Origin: an uncultured Candidatus Saccharibacteria bacterium
Lineage (GTDB): Bacteria > Patescibacteriota > Saccharimonadia > Saccharimonadales > Saccharimonadaceae
DNA: 36,846 nucleotides
NCBI GenBank assembly: GCA_947302765.1
Contig: CAMYWN010000004.1
Location: forward strand, 1 to 36,846
Reading direction: 5' to 3'
Under the pieces are notes generated by a model. That model was not told the origin of the DNA and did no database searches. It was given only the letters and a program-made list of their open reading frames with translations. This document shows positions 19,801 through 29,089 of the stretch, in pieces. Both the position numbers and the translations under genes were made by a program. Position 1 is the first letter of the stretch. Each line of letters starts with the position of its first letter.

Positions 19801-21512
19801 CATTCGAGGTGATTGATTCTGATTGGCTGCTTGAGGAGATAGAAGGTTCCGAAACCTATAAATATAAGGCAACCGCCATTATCAGAGATCTCGAAGAGGG
19901 GACAAAGTATTATATTCGTGCGAGAAGGAAGTCTGACGAATCGCATGGTAAGTATACGGAAACATTCGAGGCTGTTCCATTATCCATTCCTGATAACGTG
20001 GTGCTCAACGTTCCAAATCCTGTAGTGATTGGAAAAGATTTCTCGGTGTCATGGATGCATCAAGCATATGGAAATCAGAAAGCTTATATTTTGAATTGTA
20101 CTGTTAGTGCTGAGGATTCTCAATCTCAGACCTACTCTGTAACAATACCACTTTCCCAAGGAGAGGGTTCTATCGGGTCTGTTGGAATTTCCTGGGAGGA
20201 TTTTTACAGCAAACTCGACAATTTGATTCTCAAAGATAATGAGCTTACCATCGATGACATAACGAGTCTTTCGTTTACCATATCCATAACGACTGGTGGA
20301 GAGTGGGTTAGCTCAACGTCCCCTTCCGGATTAGAAACGATTCCGATTTGTGGAGTCCGCGTCAATTCAACGATTGTGGATGGTATCAACATCGTCGGAT
20401 CGCAACCTCTTGGAGTTTCTATATTTTCAGATAGGGCAAATCTAATAGCGTTTGCCAGGTTGGAATCTCAGGGAATCATGCAAGTACGTCCTGATGGGGA
20501 GATCTACCAGCCAAACGGGGATTGTATATGGACTAAGGTGATCGATGATTTGGCTTTCTTGGAAGTCGATCCTGGAGTAGAACCTCCCGCCGGAACATCC
20601 CTTATGGCTAGTGTATCGATGCCAACATTAGAGTTGATAGACAATGGAAGTTATATTCTATACGTCTCATTATATGAAAGCACAACCGGTCTCATATCCG
20701 AAGAGGTATCTTTTGGATTTACCATAAACTGGACCCATCAAGCTGCGGCTCCAAATAGTCTTTCCAGGGTTAGTAAGATTGGAACGGGCCCCTCGATTGC
20801 GATAACTCCGCTTTCCACGGTAGATCATTCGGAAAGCGATGTTTGCGATATATACCGCAGAACGCGAAACGGAGCACAGCTCATATACGAGGGAGCCAAA
20901 TTCGGAACGACGATAGTCGACAATTATCCTCCATATTCCATGTATATCAATACAATTTTCGACGATCTTGGCGATGGAATAGATTTATGGTATACCTTGA
21001 TGACCAGAACTGTAGATGGTGACATCGAGTTCTTGGATCTTCCATATTCCATTACTAATAACGGATTGACTCTTGATTGGGATGGCGGATCGAAGCATTT
21101 AGAGCTTCCATGGAATCTAAACGTTTCCAGTTCATACGAAAAGGATTTCGAGAATCGCGTTCATATGGATGGAACCATTACTGGCTATTGGAATTCTGGG
21201 AGCACGAATACTGGAAGTTTCGATACCATCATGTGTAACATTGACTGCTCAGACGTAAATGGTGCAGAAAGATTAGATCTTTGTCGTCAACTTGCCACCT
21301 ATACTGGACCTGTGTTTGTAAGAACTCCTTATGGGGATGCGTTCTGTGCAAACGTTACTGCAGAGATCTCCCAAGAAGGCACATCAAAAACCGCAAGCAT
21401 TAGTTTAAGTTACACGAAGATAGATTTCGTGGATGAGTTTTCTGCTGTCTATAATGGTCCGATAGAAGAACCTGAAGAGACAGAGGAAGAAACAGAAGAG
21501 AGCGGTACTTAA
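16833..21512 (+). CDS. Large tail protein with tandem Ig/Fn3-like repeats and acidic C-terminus
   Basis: 1559 aa; repeated (Y)IDSI..S.DG......GTEISYS...DAW...SGPE...L..G.(R/K)YYF(K/R).RR units; EEPEETEEETEESGT end. Confidence 0.7.
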   Translation: MADVKITKKPSLKVSSLGAPTKSGNTFKESWKIPADAKSGKKNNRFTHVYYQWKKWVWNGKKNSNSVGTIVKKATVKLGASGDTSSSWTMSLNDFYPKKAGKYLTTVSFTIHGSNGEGAGPNDSKSYKLEVPAKPSISKSINADTGTVNFTIKSTSSDKKPKTDMLVWLGYKVRNANGVWDKNYTWKTDSDNKKINGKSYTASEITKGFNLQLATNLSYNQCIKVICKAKARGPRGDSAINQPSIAADGSYEESSACHIWAHPAQATISSVNVSGQVINVKFETNHNKTFHVVDKVQLQRASVDTGTSPDNTTSWSDVSNAIDDGYCTGLTDNVNDAMPSESGKTVWYRVKSTHDNYDIYSDPMASTVVTSAEGADQSKINTLSINNNIVSGTVEVLCNLSKAFKDGSPTSNSVVYSYAELIEPHTYASLEFSNETILKDVDLGIQGTTNGDHDTSWYINNLTTGSKYILRACRARCSNDVNPSVESYGKWAYYTLNENSNGVSAKLLDASPFTVPSADDILRNYIKSDSSIVFDDVGSQLSGKITAKITWNRGSYSILGVDNQKGSDKSVLEYIKSGDTSWTEGVTIVDVDDPDQEGLDSPGSHTHVFTLSGLEDGSKYRLRFKRILTQGSGSPAIPSQDLESDYVYYTNDTNNYITVFDPSDTTSGQDTCKFEGVTVDKDKESMVVDVSFTNEYGTNGTQIMWSTKYGPKALTTGSISTFDVLDSELPSTSIDEEHHTGSLSLIIDELKKGDRLYLDARRFLKDSSNTSYGINYASGARYSTQEFAWSVFMTAEDDRAYIDSISPSSDGTTVAITTSRGDDDSDGTEISYSKRIDAWETTSGPEIYKLEDTDQDQYYTLLEPYFGTIGLENIPGAGQEYIQAPTNENIRFYRTISIPNLDSGSRYYFKVRRYMSGDNGDSYGPYSGVTEVVTPYPVNQDTVYIDSIESEKDGQGLRLTLGWYDDSSTETEISYSDYKDAWISSSGAETFEVIDSDWLLEEIEGSETYKYKATAIIRDLEEGTKYYIRARRKSDESHGKYTETFEAVPLSIPDNVVLNVPNPVVIGKDFSVSWMHQAYGNQKAYILNCTVSAEDSQSQTYSVTIPLSQGEGSIGSVGISWEDFYSKLDNLILKDNELTIDDITSLSFTISITTGGEWVSSTSPSGLETIPICGVRVNSTIVDGINIVGSQPLGVSIFSDRANLIAFARLESQGIMQVRPDGEIYQPNGDCIWTKVIDDLAFLEVDPGVEPPAGTSLMASVSMPTLELIDNGSYILYVSLYESTTGLISEEVSFGFTINWTHQAAAPNSLSRVSKIGTGPSIAITPLSTVDHSESDVCDIYRRTRNGAQLIYEGAKFGTTIVDNYPPYSMYINTIFDDLGDGIDLWYTLMTRTVDGDIEFLDLPYSITNNGLTLDWDGGSKHLELPWNLNVSSSYEKDFENRVHMDGTITGYWNSGSTNTGSFDTIMCNIDCSDVNGAERLDLCRQLATYTGPVFVRTPYGDAFCANVTAEISQEGTSKTASISLSYTKIDFVDEFSAVYNGPIEEPEETEEETEESGT

Positions 21513-21530
21513 AAGAAAGGAGATGGAAAC

Positions 21531-22589
21531 ATGCCAACTGATTGGACAAAATCTTACGCTTCCAATTGGCGGGTTATGCAGGTTAATCCGTTGACTTGGG
21601 CAGATGAGGACGAGTTAACTGGTGTGGACTCCATCTCCATCTCAAGAGATTGCTCAGATGATGTTCCGCTTCTTGAGACTGCTTCATTCGAGGTTTCTCA
21701 AGAAGTTGGAGCATCATTACCTTTCGCCTTCTACAGAGTGGAGATGATCGTCAGTCAAAATGGGAGTGAAAATTTAGAGATTTTGGGAACTTTCCTTCTT
21801 GGAAAAGCAAGTAAGACATTTGATAAGAATAGAGAGGTCATAAGTCTTAATGGCCAATCTGTTTTATGGCCAGCATCGAAGATGTACATGGAAGATGGCG
21901 AATACGCCCCAAAAGGTTCCAATGGGGCGGAATATTGCGTCAAGCTTTTAAGACGGTCGCTTCCTTTCGGAACGAACATCTCGGCAATCGGGAGTTTCAC
22001 CTTAGACGATTATATAGTGTTCGATAGCTCATCGACGCTTCTTGATGTTGTGTGGGGCGTTCTGGATTCGGCTGGTTGGTGCATAAAACTCGATGGTTAT
22101 GGTAACATAACTGTACAGGAGAAGCCAAGCGAGGCCTCGCTCATTCTAGATCAAGCCCATGCCTGCATCTTGTTCCCGGAGATTAACGAGTCTAACGACT
22201 TAACCGAGATTCCAAACGTCTACAAGGTTACCTATAATGGAGAAACCGTTGAGGTTGTGAATGATCTTCAGACTTCCGAGGTGTCTACCGTGAATCGCCT
22301 TGGAATAAGAGTAGAAGAGGTTGAAGAAGACCCAAGCTTGATAAACGGAGAGTCGTTGGAACAGTATGCAAAAAGACAACTTGAGAACGTATCTACCATA
22401 GTTGTCGAGAAGGAATACGAGAGGGAATACTGGCCAGACGTCCGTCCATTCGATATGGTTACCGGTTCGATAGAAGGAGCCGGTCTTGTCGGAAACATGA
22501 GAGTTCTCAAGCAAAGCCTTACCTGTGGAAAGGGAATAACAATATCGGAAACGGCAGGAAAAGAATCCGTGTTATGGGAGGTGGATTGA
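21531..22589 (+). CDS. Tail hub / gp27-gp44-like baseplate protein
   Basis: 352 aa after the large tail protein; DSISISRDCSDDVPLLETASFEV..., tail hub-like layout. Confidence 0.5.
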   Translation: MPTDWTKSYASNWRVMQVNPLTWADEDELTGVDSISISRDCSDDVPLLETASFEVSQEVGASLPFAFYRVEMIVSQNGSENLEILGTFLLGKASKTFDKNREVISLNGQSVLWPASKMYMEDGEYAPKGSNGAEYCVKLLRRSLPFGTNISAIGSFTLDDYIVFDSSSTLLDVVWGVLDSAGWCIKLDGYGNITVQEKPSEASLILDQAHACILFPEINESNDLTEIPNVYKVTYNGETVEVVNDLQTSEVSTVNRLGIRVEEVEEDPSLINGESLEQYAKRQLENVSTIVVEKEYEREYWPDVRPFDMVTGSIEGAGLVGNMRVLKQSLTCGKGITISETAGKESVLWEVD

Positions 22590-22590
22590 T

Positions 22591-24993
22591 ATGGCTTTGA
22601 ACGATCCGGCAACCAAACTCGCAAACAAGATAAGCGACATCGTTGAGTCGAAGATAAATAAAAAGACGAAAAAATCCTCGGTGATAAAAACCGGGAAAGT
22701 CGTCAGGATCGACTCCGAAGGAACACCATGGGTTTCCATCTCCGGTTCTGAACAGGAAACTCCGGTGAATGGCGAGTTGCTTTCTTCCGTCAAAATAGGA
22801 GATTCTGTTAGCATAAACATCGAGAATGGCAAGTGTAACATCCTTGGGAACATGGACGATCCATCAATCGGCTCCGAAGAGGCTAAGAACGTCTCCAATC
22901 AGGAGATAAAGATCGCCGTTGAGCAAGAAGGAACGATTGGAAGAGCTATCGATGTTGAGAATAACAAGACGATGAATAAAATCGATGAGGTGGTCTCAGA
23001 CCAAATTGTCCCGATAGAAGAAGCCATTGAAGAATTGAATTTAGAAACCGAAAGCGATATTCAGATCTTAAAAGGAAAGACATCAGCGTCTATATCCATG
23101 GCCGATTCAGCAAGAGAGATTGCCGATGCTGCCAATATAGCCGCAGAGGAAGCACAAGCCGTTGCCGAGGCTACAGGACAGCATTTTTGGAATGACGATA
23201 ACGGAGCTCATGTTACCGAGGTCACTCAGGATGAATGGAATGATCCTAATTCTGAAAATTATCATAGCGGGTTTAATTCTTTATTTGGCTCTGTTGGTTT
23301 ATTACTTAGAAAAGCCTTAAAAAACATAGCTGCGTACACTCAAGGGAATGTTGCTTTTTATGATGGGGAAGGAAATGCTTCTGAAAACATAACGGCTAGA
23401 TTCGGAGCCAGCAACGCTCAAATTGGAAAAACGGATGCACCACATCTTGTTCTTGATGATATTGGAGTGTTCCAAAAGAACGAAGACGATGCTACTGTTG
23501 TGTCTTTTGGATTGGCTGGGGATTCCGTTACTAATACTCAAAGCGGATATGATGGAACAACAGAATATGAAGACATTGCTCTTTCTGCTACTTCTTTACC
23601 TCCAAGCGCGAGCAGTTCTTATCTTGCTATAACAGGAGAACTAGAATTATCAAATGTTGATTTTCCAAGTGTTCCTCCTAATGGACACACATTTACAATT
23701 GGTAATTTTATGGTTTTACATGACGCTTATTATAGAGACAATTATCTTTGGTTCGATTATTTGATGGCTGATACTTATAATTGCACTGTTTCTGGAAGTT
23801 GGTCCAGTTCGCATTATGGCGATTATCTAGATTCTGTTGAGATTACATTAGAAGACGACGTTGAATTTACAAAAGGAACTTCTTCTACTATAACAGCAAC
23901 CGCTGTAATCCCAATGTTGTGGGGATCTGATTCTGAAATGGGAAATCTTGGTCTTCGTGCTGTGTTTATTTATGATGGCGATGACACAATAGAATATTCT
24001 ATATATCTTGCTAAAGCTACATCAGCACAAATAACAGCAGTAAGCGTATATTATGAACGATCTTATTCTTGGCAATTAACGACCGCATCGGCCACATTAT
24101 CGGTAGGTTCTCCTGCAAGACAACCAGGAGCTTATACAGCATCTATTGGAGATGGTCTTAGTGCCGTTGGTAATAATCAAGTAGTAATCGGAAAGCATAA
24201 CTTTCCAGATACACCAGGAGCAGATTGTGAACATGCTTTTATAATCGGTAATGGTTATTCCGCTTCAAGACCATCTAATGCTTTTTCTGTAGATTGGAAT
24301 GGCGGAACCAATATTGGTGGAAATATGAGATGTGACGAGGCCGCTCTTAATGGGTTAATAATAACAAATGAATTACATCCAGAACTCCCTTCGGACTATT
24401 CGTTTTGGAAAAGAGCAGCAGTTATTAGCGTTACTAGCTGGCCGAGTTTGTGTTTCGATATGTATGATGAGGCTGGAATTCCGACTTATAGATTTTATAT
24501 GTCTAAAAGTGGAGGCATTGCGAGGCAAACTTTTGATACCGGAACTGAGAGTTGGACCGATACAAGAACTTTCGCACTTTCTCCAGTAGCTATAGCAAAC
24601 GGAGGAACCGGAGCAACCTCGGCAAACGCCGCTGCTCGTGCTCTAGGCATGGCTAAAACTGCCGGTGATTCGATAACTATGAGCGGTATAATAGTAAATG
24701 GGTTTTTGACAAACGCAAAGAAAAGCGCTTATGTGGCTGTTCCTTTACCGTATAGGCTTTATGGAGTTAATTCAACTACCGTTAGTGGGACTGTTACGGT
24801 TAGAGGAAGCGGATTATATTTGTTCGGGTCCACATCAGATACTCCAAGAAGTTTATCTGCTCTTAGTCCTACAGTAACCGCTTACGCTGCAGGATTCGTA
24901 CGGATAGCATGGACGGGATCGGAGCAAGCTGCGGCAACAAACAATACTCCGATTTCTGTTCAGTTTAATACTTTAACTATAACATTCCATTAG
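22591..24993 (+). CDS. Tail tip/receptor-binding protein: N-terminal OB-like region, C-terminal fibre-like region
   Basis: Contains GQHFWNDDNGAHVTEVTQDEWND, SIGDGLSAVGNNQVVIGKHN...AFIIGNGYSASRPSNAFSVDWNGG and IANGGTGATSANAAARALG fibre motif. Confidence 0.7.
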   Translation: MALNDPATKLANKISDIVESKINKKTKKSSVIKTGKVVRIDSEGTPWVSISGSEQETPVNGELLSSVKIGDSVSINIENGKCNILGNMDDPSIGSEEAKNVSNQEIKIAVEQEGTIGRAIDVENNKTMNKIDEVVSDQIVPIEEAIEELNLETESDIQILKGKTSASISMADSAREIADAANIAAEEAQAVAEATGQHFWNDDNGAHVTEVTQDEWNDPNSENYHSGFNSLFGSVGLLLRKALKNIAAYTQGNVAFYDGEGNASENITARFGASNAQIGKTDAPHLVLDDIGVFQKNEDDATVVSFGLAGDSVTNTQSGYDGTTEYEDIALSATSLPPSASSSYLAITGELELSNVDFPSVPPNGHTFTIGNFMVLHDAYYRDNYLWFDYLMADTYNCTVSGSWSSSHYGDYLDSVEITLEDDVEFTKGTSSTITATAVIPMLWGSDSEMGNLGLRAVFIYDGDDTIEYSIYLAKATSAQITAVSVYYERSYSWQLTTASATLSVGSPARQPGAYTASIGDGLSAVGNNQVVIGKHNFPDTPGADCEHAFIIGNGYSASRPSNAFSVDWNGGTNIGGNMRCDEAALNGLIITNELHPELPSDYSFWKRAAVISVTSWPSLCFDMYDEAGIPTYRFYMSKSGGIARQTFDTGTESWTDTRTFALSPVAIANGGTGATSANAAARALGMAKTAGDSITMSGIIVNGFLTNAKKSAYVAVPLPYRLYGVNSTTVSGTVTVRGSGLYLFGSTSDTPRSLSALSPTVTAYAAGFVRIAWTGSEQAAATNNTPISVQFNTLTITFH

Positions 24994-25002
24994 GAGGCAC
25001 TC

Positions 25003-25356
25003 ATGAGCCCATTTCTTATACACGGCATCGAGTGGGTTATAACAGCGATATTAGCAGGAGCGGTAGGATGGTTCGGAAATTCCCTTCGAAAGAAGCATAC
25101 ACACGACGATGCCATGGAGCAGGGGATGAGGGTTCTTCTTCGAACGCAGATCGTTGACGGATATTATAAGTATCATGTTCAACATAAGAAGATGTCCGTT
25201 GAACGTCGCGCAGAGCTTGACGAAACATTCGATGCGTATACCAAGCTTGGAGGTAACGGAACCGTTGCTCAGCTCTTCCACGAGCTTGACGACGATGATG
25301 TTTGGATTCTAGACGATGTCAGGAAGGAAATCAACAAGGAGAAGCATAGTCGATGA
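25003..25356 (+). CDS. Small membrane-anchored phage protein, possible holin/accessory
   Basis: N-terminal TM segment IEWVITAILAGAVGWFGNSL then ...GMRVLLRTQIVDGYYKY...YTKLGGNGTV, recurrent in phage tail/lysis borders. Confidence 0.55.
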   Translation: MSPFLIHGIEWVITAILAGAVGWFGNSLRKKHTHDDAMEQGMRVLLRTQIVDGYYKYHVQHKKMSVERRAELDETFDAYTKLGGNGTVAQLFHELDDDDVWILDDVRKEINKEKHSR

Positions 25357-25385
25357 TCCGTTGTTTATATTTAGGGAGGTGAACA

Positions 25386-25715
25386 ATGAGTGATATTTTC
25401 AGGGGAACCACTCCTACGATTATAGCAACCGTGGAGATGGATCTTACAGGGTATACCTGTTATCTCGCCATTGGAAAGAAGGCGAATCAGGCAACTGTTG
25501 TTGTCTCTAATGACCAGATGTCAATGGAGGTGGATGAGGGAGTTTCCATTTTAGCATTCACATTGACTCAGGAACAGACATTGTCCCTTCCTGCAGGAGA
25601 TCTGCAAATGCAGTTGAGGATAACGGATAGAGGAGTCGCTTTGGCTTCTGAATGGGTTGGAATCTCCGTAGGCGCGATCATTCAAGATGGGGTGATCGAG
25701 GATGTCGTTAATTAG
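25386..25715 (+). CDS. RGTTPT-type baseplate/tail accessory protein
   Basis: MSDIFRGTTPTIIATVEMDLTG...; BppU N-terminal-like pattern. Confidence 0.5.
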   Translation: MSDIFRGTTPTIIATVEMDLTGYTCYLAIGKKANQATVVVSNDQMSMEVDEGVSILAFTLTQEQTLSLPAGDLQMQLRITDRGVALASEWVGISVGAIIQDGVIEDVVN

Positions 25716-26106
25716 AACTTTCCTTATGGATACAGATACCGGAGTTAGTTTCGAGATTCAAGAGCCTTTATCCGCGTCAATGACTCCTTCGTCTGGTATA
25801 TTTTCATTCGATGCTGTGAATCGTGTGGATTACTCGGTTGATGAAACCGTTAATTCTGGAATAGACGTGGACTTCGATATTTCGAGACCGGTAAGGACTT
25901 CCATGACCCCTTCAGGGGGATCGTTCTCGTTCACTGCGGAGATAGGTTCCAGAACCAGTGCAAGTAATTATACGGCAGATGAGGATAAGCCGGATACGAT
26001 AGACGGCCATCCTAATCCCAACAAGAATATTATAGTTAATAATCAGGTCCGGACGATCCAAGCCAATGTTTTAACGGCGGCCCAGGTCGCCGATTTGCTT
26101 TCTTAA
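25702..26106 (+). CDS. Small tail accessory protein with internal repeat
   Basis: SASMTPSSGIFSFDA and RTSMTPSGGSFSFTA repeats; overlaps the upstream gene. Confidence 0.6.
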   Translation: MSLIRTFLMDTDTGVSFEIQEPLSASMTPSSGIFSFDAVNRVDYSVDETVNSGIDVDFDISRPVRTSMTPSGGSFSFTAEIGSRTSASNYTADEDKPDTIDGHPNPNKNIIVNNQVRTIQANVLTAAQVADLLS

Positions 26107-26115
26107 GGAGGAAAC

Positions 26116-27744
26116 ATGTCATTAGCAGGAACATCGGCGATTACCGAGTTGTGGGCTAAGTGTAAAGAGTGGTTCGGACGCAGTATATCCTCGTCGAGCA
26201 CTGCGACCACTGTTTCCATGCAGCTTAAGAACAATGCTGGCAACAACCTTGGTTCCGCCGCAACTATTAGCGCCGCAACAACTACAGCCGCTGGTGTTAT
26301 GAGCGCCGACGATAAGACAAAATTAAATGGTATTGCAGAAGGTGCCAATAATTATACGCATCCGACATATACATCTAAGACTAATGGTCTCTATAAGGTT
26401 ACGGTTGACGGAACTGGTCATGTAAGTGGAGCAACCGCTGTCGCGAAGGCTGATATTACGGCTCTTGGCATTCCCGGAGAGGATACGAACACGCATTATA
26501 CGGCTCTTCTCAAGGCTGGCGCTTCTACGGGAACTGGTAATGCCGCTCAGTCAGATCCTTACGTCAAGACGATTGAAAATTCCGCGGTTTCAGGTTATAT
26601 TCAGTTGAAGGCTGGGGACAATATGGGGATCTCCAGCGATACATCAGGCGTTGTGACGTTCACAGCCACCGATACCAATACGGACACGAAGGTCACGTCC
26701 GTTGACAACCACTATGCTCCTTCTCGCAATAGCGCCTCGGATCTTACTCCGTCAGGGGCTTCTGGAACGGCCGGAGCAACCGTTCAGGTTATAACCGGAA
26801 TTCAGAGAGACGCAAAGGGTCATGTTACCGGCATCGTCAGTGGCGCGGCAACGGATACGACATATTCTGATGCGACCACTTCGGTTCATGGTCTGATGAG
26901 CGCGACGGATAAGAACAAGCTTAATGGAATCGCAACAGGCGCAGAGGTGAACCAAAACGCATTTTCCAACATTGCCGTTGGGGATAACACCATAAGCGCC
27001 GATGGAAAGACTGATACTTTCGAACTTAAGGCCGGAGATAACATAACGCTTGAAGCGGATGTTGTAAACGATAAGGTTACTATAAATGCAACGGATACCA
27101 CATATTCTGCAGCAACGACATCCGCAGCAGGTCTTATGAGCGCTTCCGATAAGACCAAGTTGAACGGAATCGCCACTGGGGCAGAGGTCAATGTTCAGTC
27201 TGATTGGAATCAGACCACGTCGACAGCAGACGATTATATTAAGAACAAGCCTACGCTTGGCTCTGCCGCGTCAAAGACCGCTGGCTCTGCTGTTGGAAAC
27301 GTTCCGTTGGTCGGCACTGCTCTTGGAACCACTGCGAACAAGATCATCGTCACCAATTCGTCAGGGGCATTGGCTCCTTCTAGCTATACGGTGGGCGCAG
27401 CGTCCGCAAAGGGTGTTGATACGTCCATATCCTCAGGCTCTACCTCAACGAATCTTCCGACCACTTCTGCTGTTGTCAGCTATGTCGCCAGTCAGGTTTC
27501 CGGTGCCACCGCTTTCCAGGGCATCGCGAATTCCAATACCGATATTAGCGGGGCGGCTCCGTTCGTGGCAGGATACTACTGGGTCATTGGCACAGCGGGT
27601 ACGTACGTCGGGCAGACGTGCGAGGTCGGCGACATGGTGTTCTGCACGACATCTGCGACGACATATAGCGCATCCAATTTCACAGTTGTTCAGAACAATA
27701 TCGTAGAGATGACGGCCGCAGAGGTTGACGCCATCTGCGTGTAA
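26116..27744 (+). CDS. Tail fibre protein with collar-like repeats
   Basis: Three copies of G(V/L)MSA(D/T/S)DK(T/N)KLNGIA(E/T)GA; starts MSLAGTSAITELWAKCK. Confidence 0.8.
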   Translation: MSLAGTSAITELWAKCKEWFGRSISSSSTATTVSMQLKNNAGNNLGSAATISAATTTAAGVMSADDKTKLNGIAEGANNYTHPTYTSKTNGLYKVTVDGTGHVSGATAVAKADITALGIPGEDTNTHYTALLKAGASTGTGNAAQSDPYVKTIENSAVSGYIQLKAGDNMGISSDTSGVVTFTATDTNTDTKVTSVDNHYAPSRNSASDLTPSGASGTAGATVQVITGIQRDAKGHVTGIVSGAATDTTYSDATTSVHGLMSATDKNKLNGIATGAEVNQNAFSNIAVGDNTISADGKTDTFELKAGDNITLEADVVNDKVTINATDTTYSAATTSAAGLMSASDKTKLNGIATGAEVNVQSDWNQTTSTADDYIKNKPTLGSAASKTAGSAVGNVPLVGTALGTTANKIIVTNSSGALAPSSYTVGAASAKGVDTSISSGSTSTNLPTTSAVVSYVASQVSGATAFQGIANSNTDISGAAPFVAGYYWVIGTAGTYVGQTCEVGDMVFCTTSATTYSASNFTVVQNNIVEMTAAEVDAICV

Positions 27745-27756
27745 GGAGGTGGCGTT

Positions 27757-28356
27757 ATGGGATTCGCAGCAACCACCGCCATAACCGAGTTTTGGGCTAA
27801 ATGCAAGTCCACATTCACCACAATAGACACCGTTTACCCAGTCGGCTCTATTTACATGTCCGTGAACAACACAGATCCTGGCACTTTATTCGGGGGAACA
27901 TGGCAGCAGTTGGAGGACACGTTTCTTCTAGGAGCAGGCTCGTCATATTCTGTAAATCATGTGAATGATGAAACGCCGACTATCGATGGCGGAGAATCGA
28001 CGCATGTATTAACTCCGAATGAGACTGCTACTAAGAATCATTCACACAACTACGCAAAGCCGAATGCCTCTACTGGAGGACACACGCTTACCGTATCCGA
28101 GATACCCTCGCATGATCATAAGATAGTAGAAAGAAATAATTCAGGAACTTCTACAATGTGGGCATATATGACGGAGAGTGGTAAATATTTAGCTTCCAAT
28201 ACTAGATGCCAATCCACTGGAGGTGGCGGGTCACATAGTCATACAATATCGACAACTGCCACTGCTACTACAAGCAACCCATCTAACGCTGATGGAGCCG
28301 CGCATAACAACATGCCACCTTACATGGTCGTTTATATTTGGAAGAGAATAGCATAG
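27757..28356 (+). CDS. Tail fibre/collar domain protein
   Basis: YPVGSIYMSVNNTDPGTLFGGTWQQLEDTFLLGAGS...HNNMPPYMVVYIWKRIA; starts MGFAATTAITEFWAKCK. Confidence 0.85.
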   Translation: MGFAATTAITEFWAKCKSTFTTIDTVYPVGSIYMSVNNTDPGTLFGGTWQQLEDTFLLGAGSSYSVNHVNDETPTIDGGESTHVLTPNETATKNHSHNYAKPNASTGGHTLTVSEIPSHDHKIVERNNSGTSTMWAYMTESGKYLASNTRCQSTGGGGSHSHTISTTATATTSNPSNADGAAHNNMPPYMVVYIWKRIA

Positions 28357-28366
28357 GAGGTGTAGA

Positions 28367-29080
28367 ATGGCCGATTATGGAAAAGCCGCTGCTGCGGCGC
28401 ATAAGCAGATGTGCACTAACCCGGGTTTCGGATACACCATGGCCCTCGGCTCCAGGTGGGGGCAAACTGGCAAGGGTTATATTTCCGGCTCCCTTGGTGG
28501 AATAAAGTGGCGCATCAAGATTGGAGACCGGGACTGTTCTTCGTCCTCCATCGATGCGTGGAAAGCGGTTCTAGCGAACACGAAATACGCTCATGCTCTA
28601 GATGGTGCGGTTAATACGCAGAACATCGAGCGTGTTTTCGTCGCCTCTGGTCTATTCGTCAGGAAGCCTATGAGCTTCCTTGCAGAGCCTGGGGATTTAT
28701 ATTTGTCTCCTGGTCATCACGTTGCCATGTGTCAGACTCAGCATCCCGATATTCTCAGCGAGTTCCGTATCAATGAACGTGGCGGGGCATACGGCGGTAA
28801 GGTCGGAGATCAAACAGGAAAGGAGTCTTGGGTTAGATCATATTACAACTATCCTTGGAAGATGATCATCCATTACAACGGAAAGCTGGATAGCAAGGAA
28901 TCCAAGTCGAAGACGACTTCTAAACCTGCGAAGAAGACCACAAAGAAGTCCATCGACACCATTGCCAAGGAGGTCATCGCCGGTAAGTGGGGTAACGGAG
29001 AGACCCGTAAGAAGAAGCTCAAGGCTGCTGGTTATGATTATGCCGCGGTTCAGAAACGCGTTAACCAGATGTTCAGATAG
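28367..29080 (+). CDS. Endolysin: cysteine peptidoglycan amidase-like N-terminal domain plus CW_7-like C-terminal domain
   Basis: GDRDCSSSSIDAW catalytic-like motif, PGHHVAM; C-term SIDTIAKEVIAGKWGNGETRKKKLKAAGYDYAAVQKRVNQ. Confidence 0.8.
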   Translation: MADYGKAAAAAHKQMCTNPGFGYTMALGSRWGQTGKGYISGSLGGIKWRIKIGDRDCSSSSIDAWKAVLANTKYAHALDGAVNTQNIERVFVASGLFVRKPMSFLAEPGDLYLSPGHHVAMCQTQHPDILSEFRINERGGAYGGKVGDQTGKESWVRSYYNYPWKMIIHYNGKLDSKESKSKTTSKPAKKTTKKSIDTIAKEVIAGKWGNGETRKKKLKAAGYDYAAVQKRVNQMFR

Positions 29081-29089
29081 GAGGAATAG

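Noticed and set aside
27191-27706. Arg/Ser-rich 171-aa ORF in another frame of the fibre gene, and similar shadows at 7152..7499, 7509..7856, 9270..9713 and 29954..30250
   Set aside because: Low-complexity frame-shadow translations of confident genes, no start signals.
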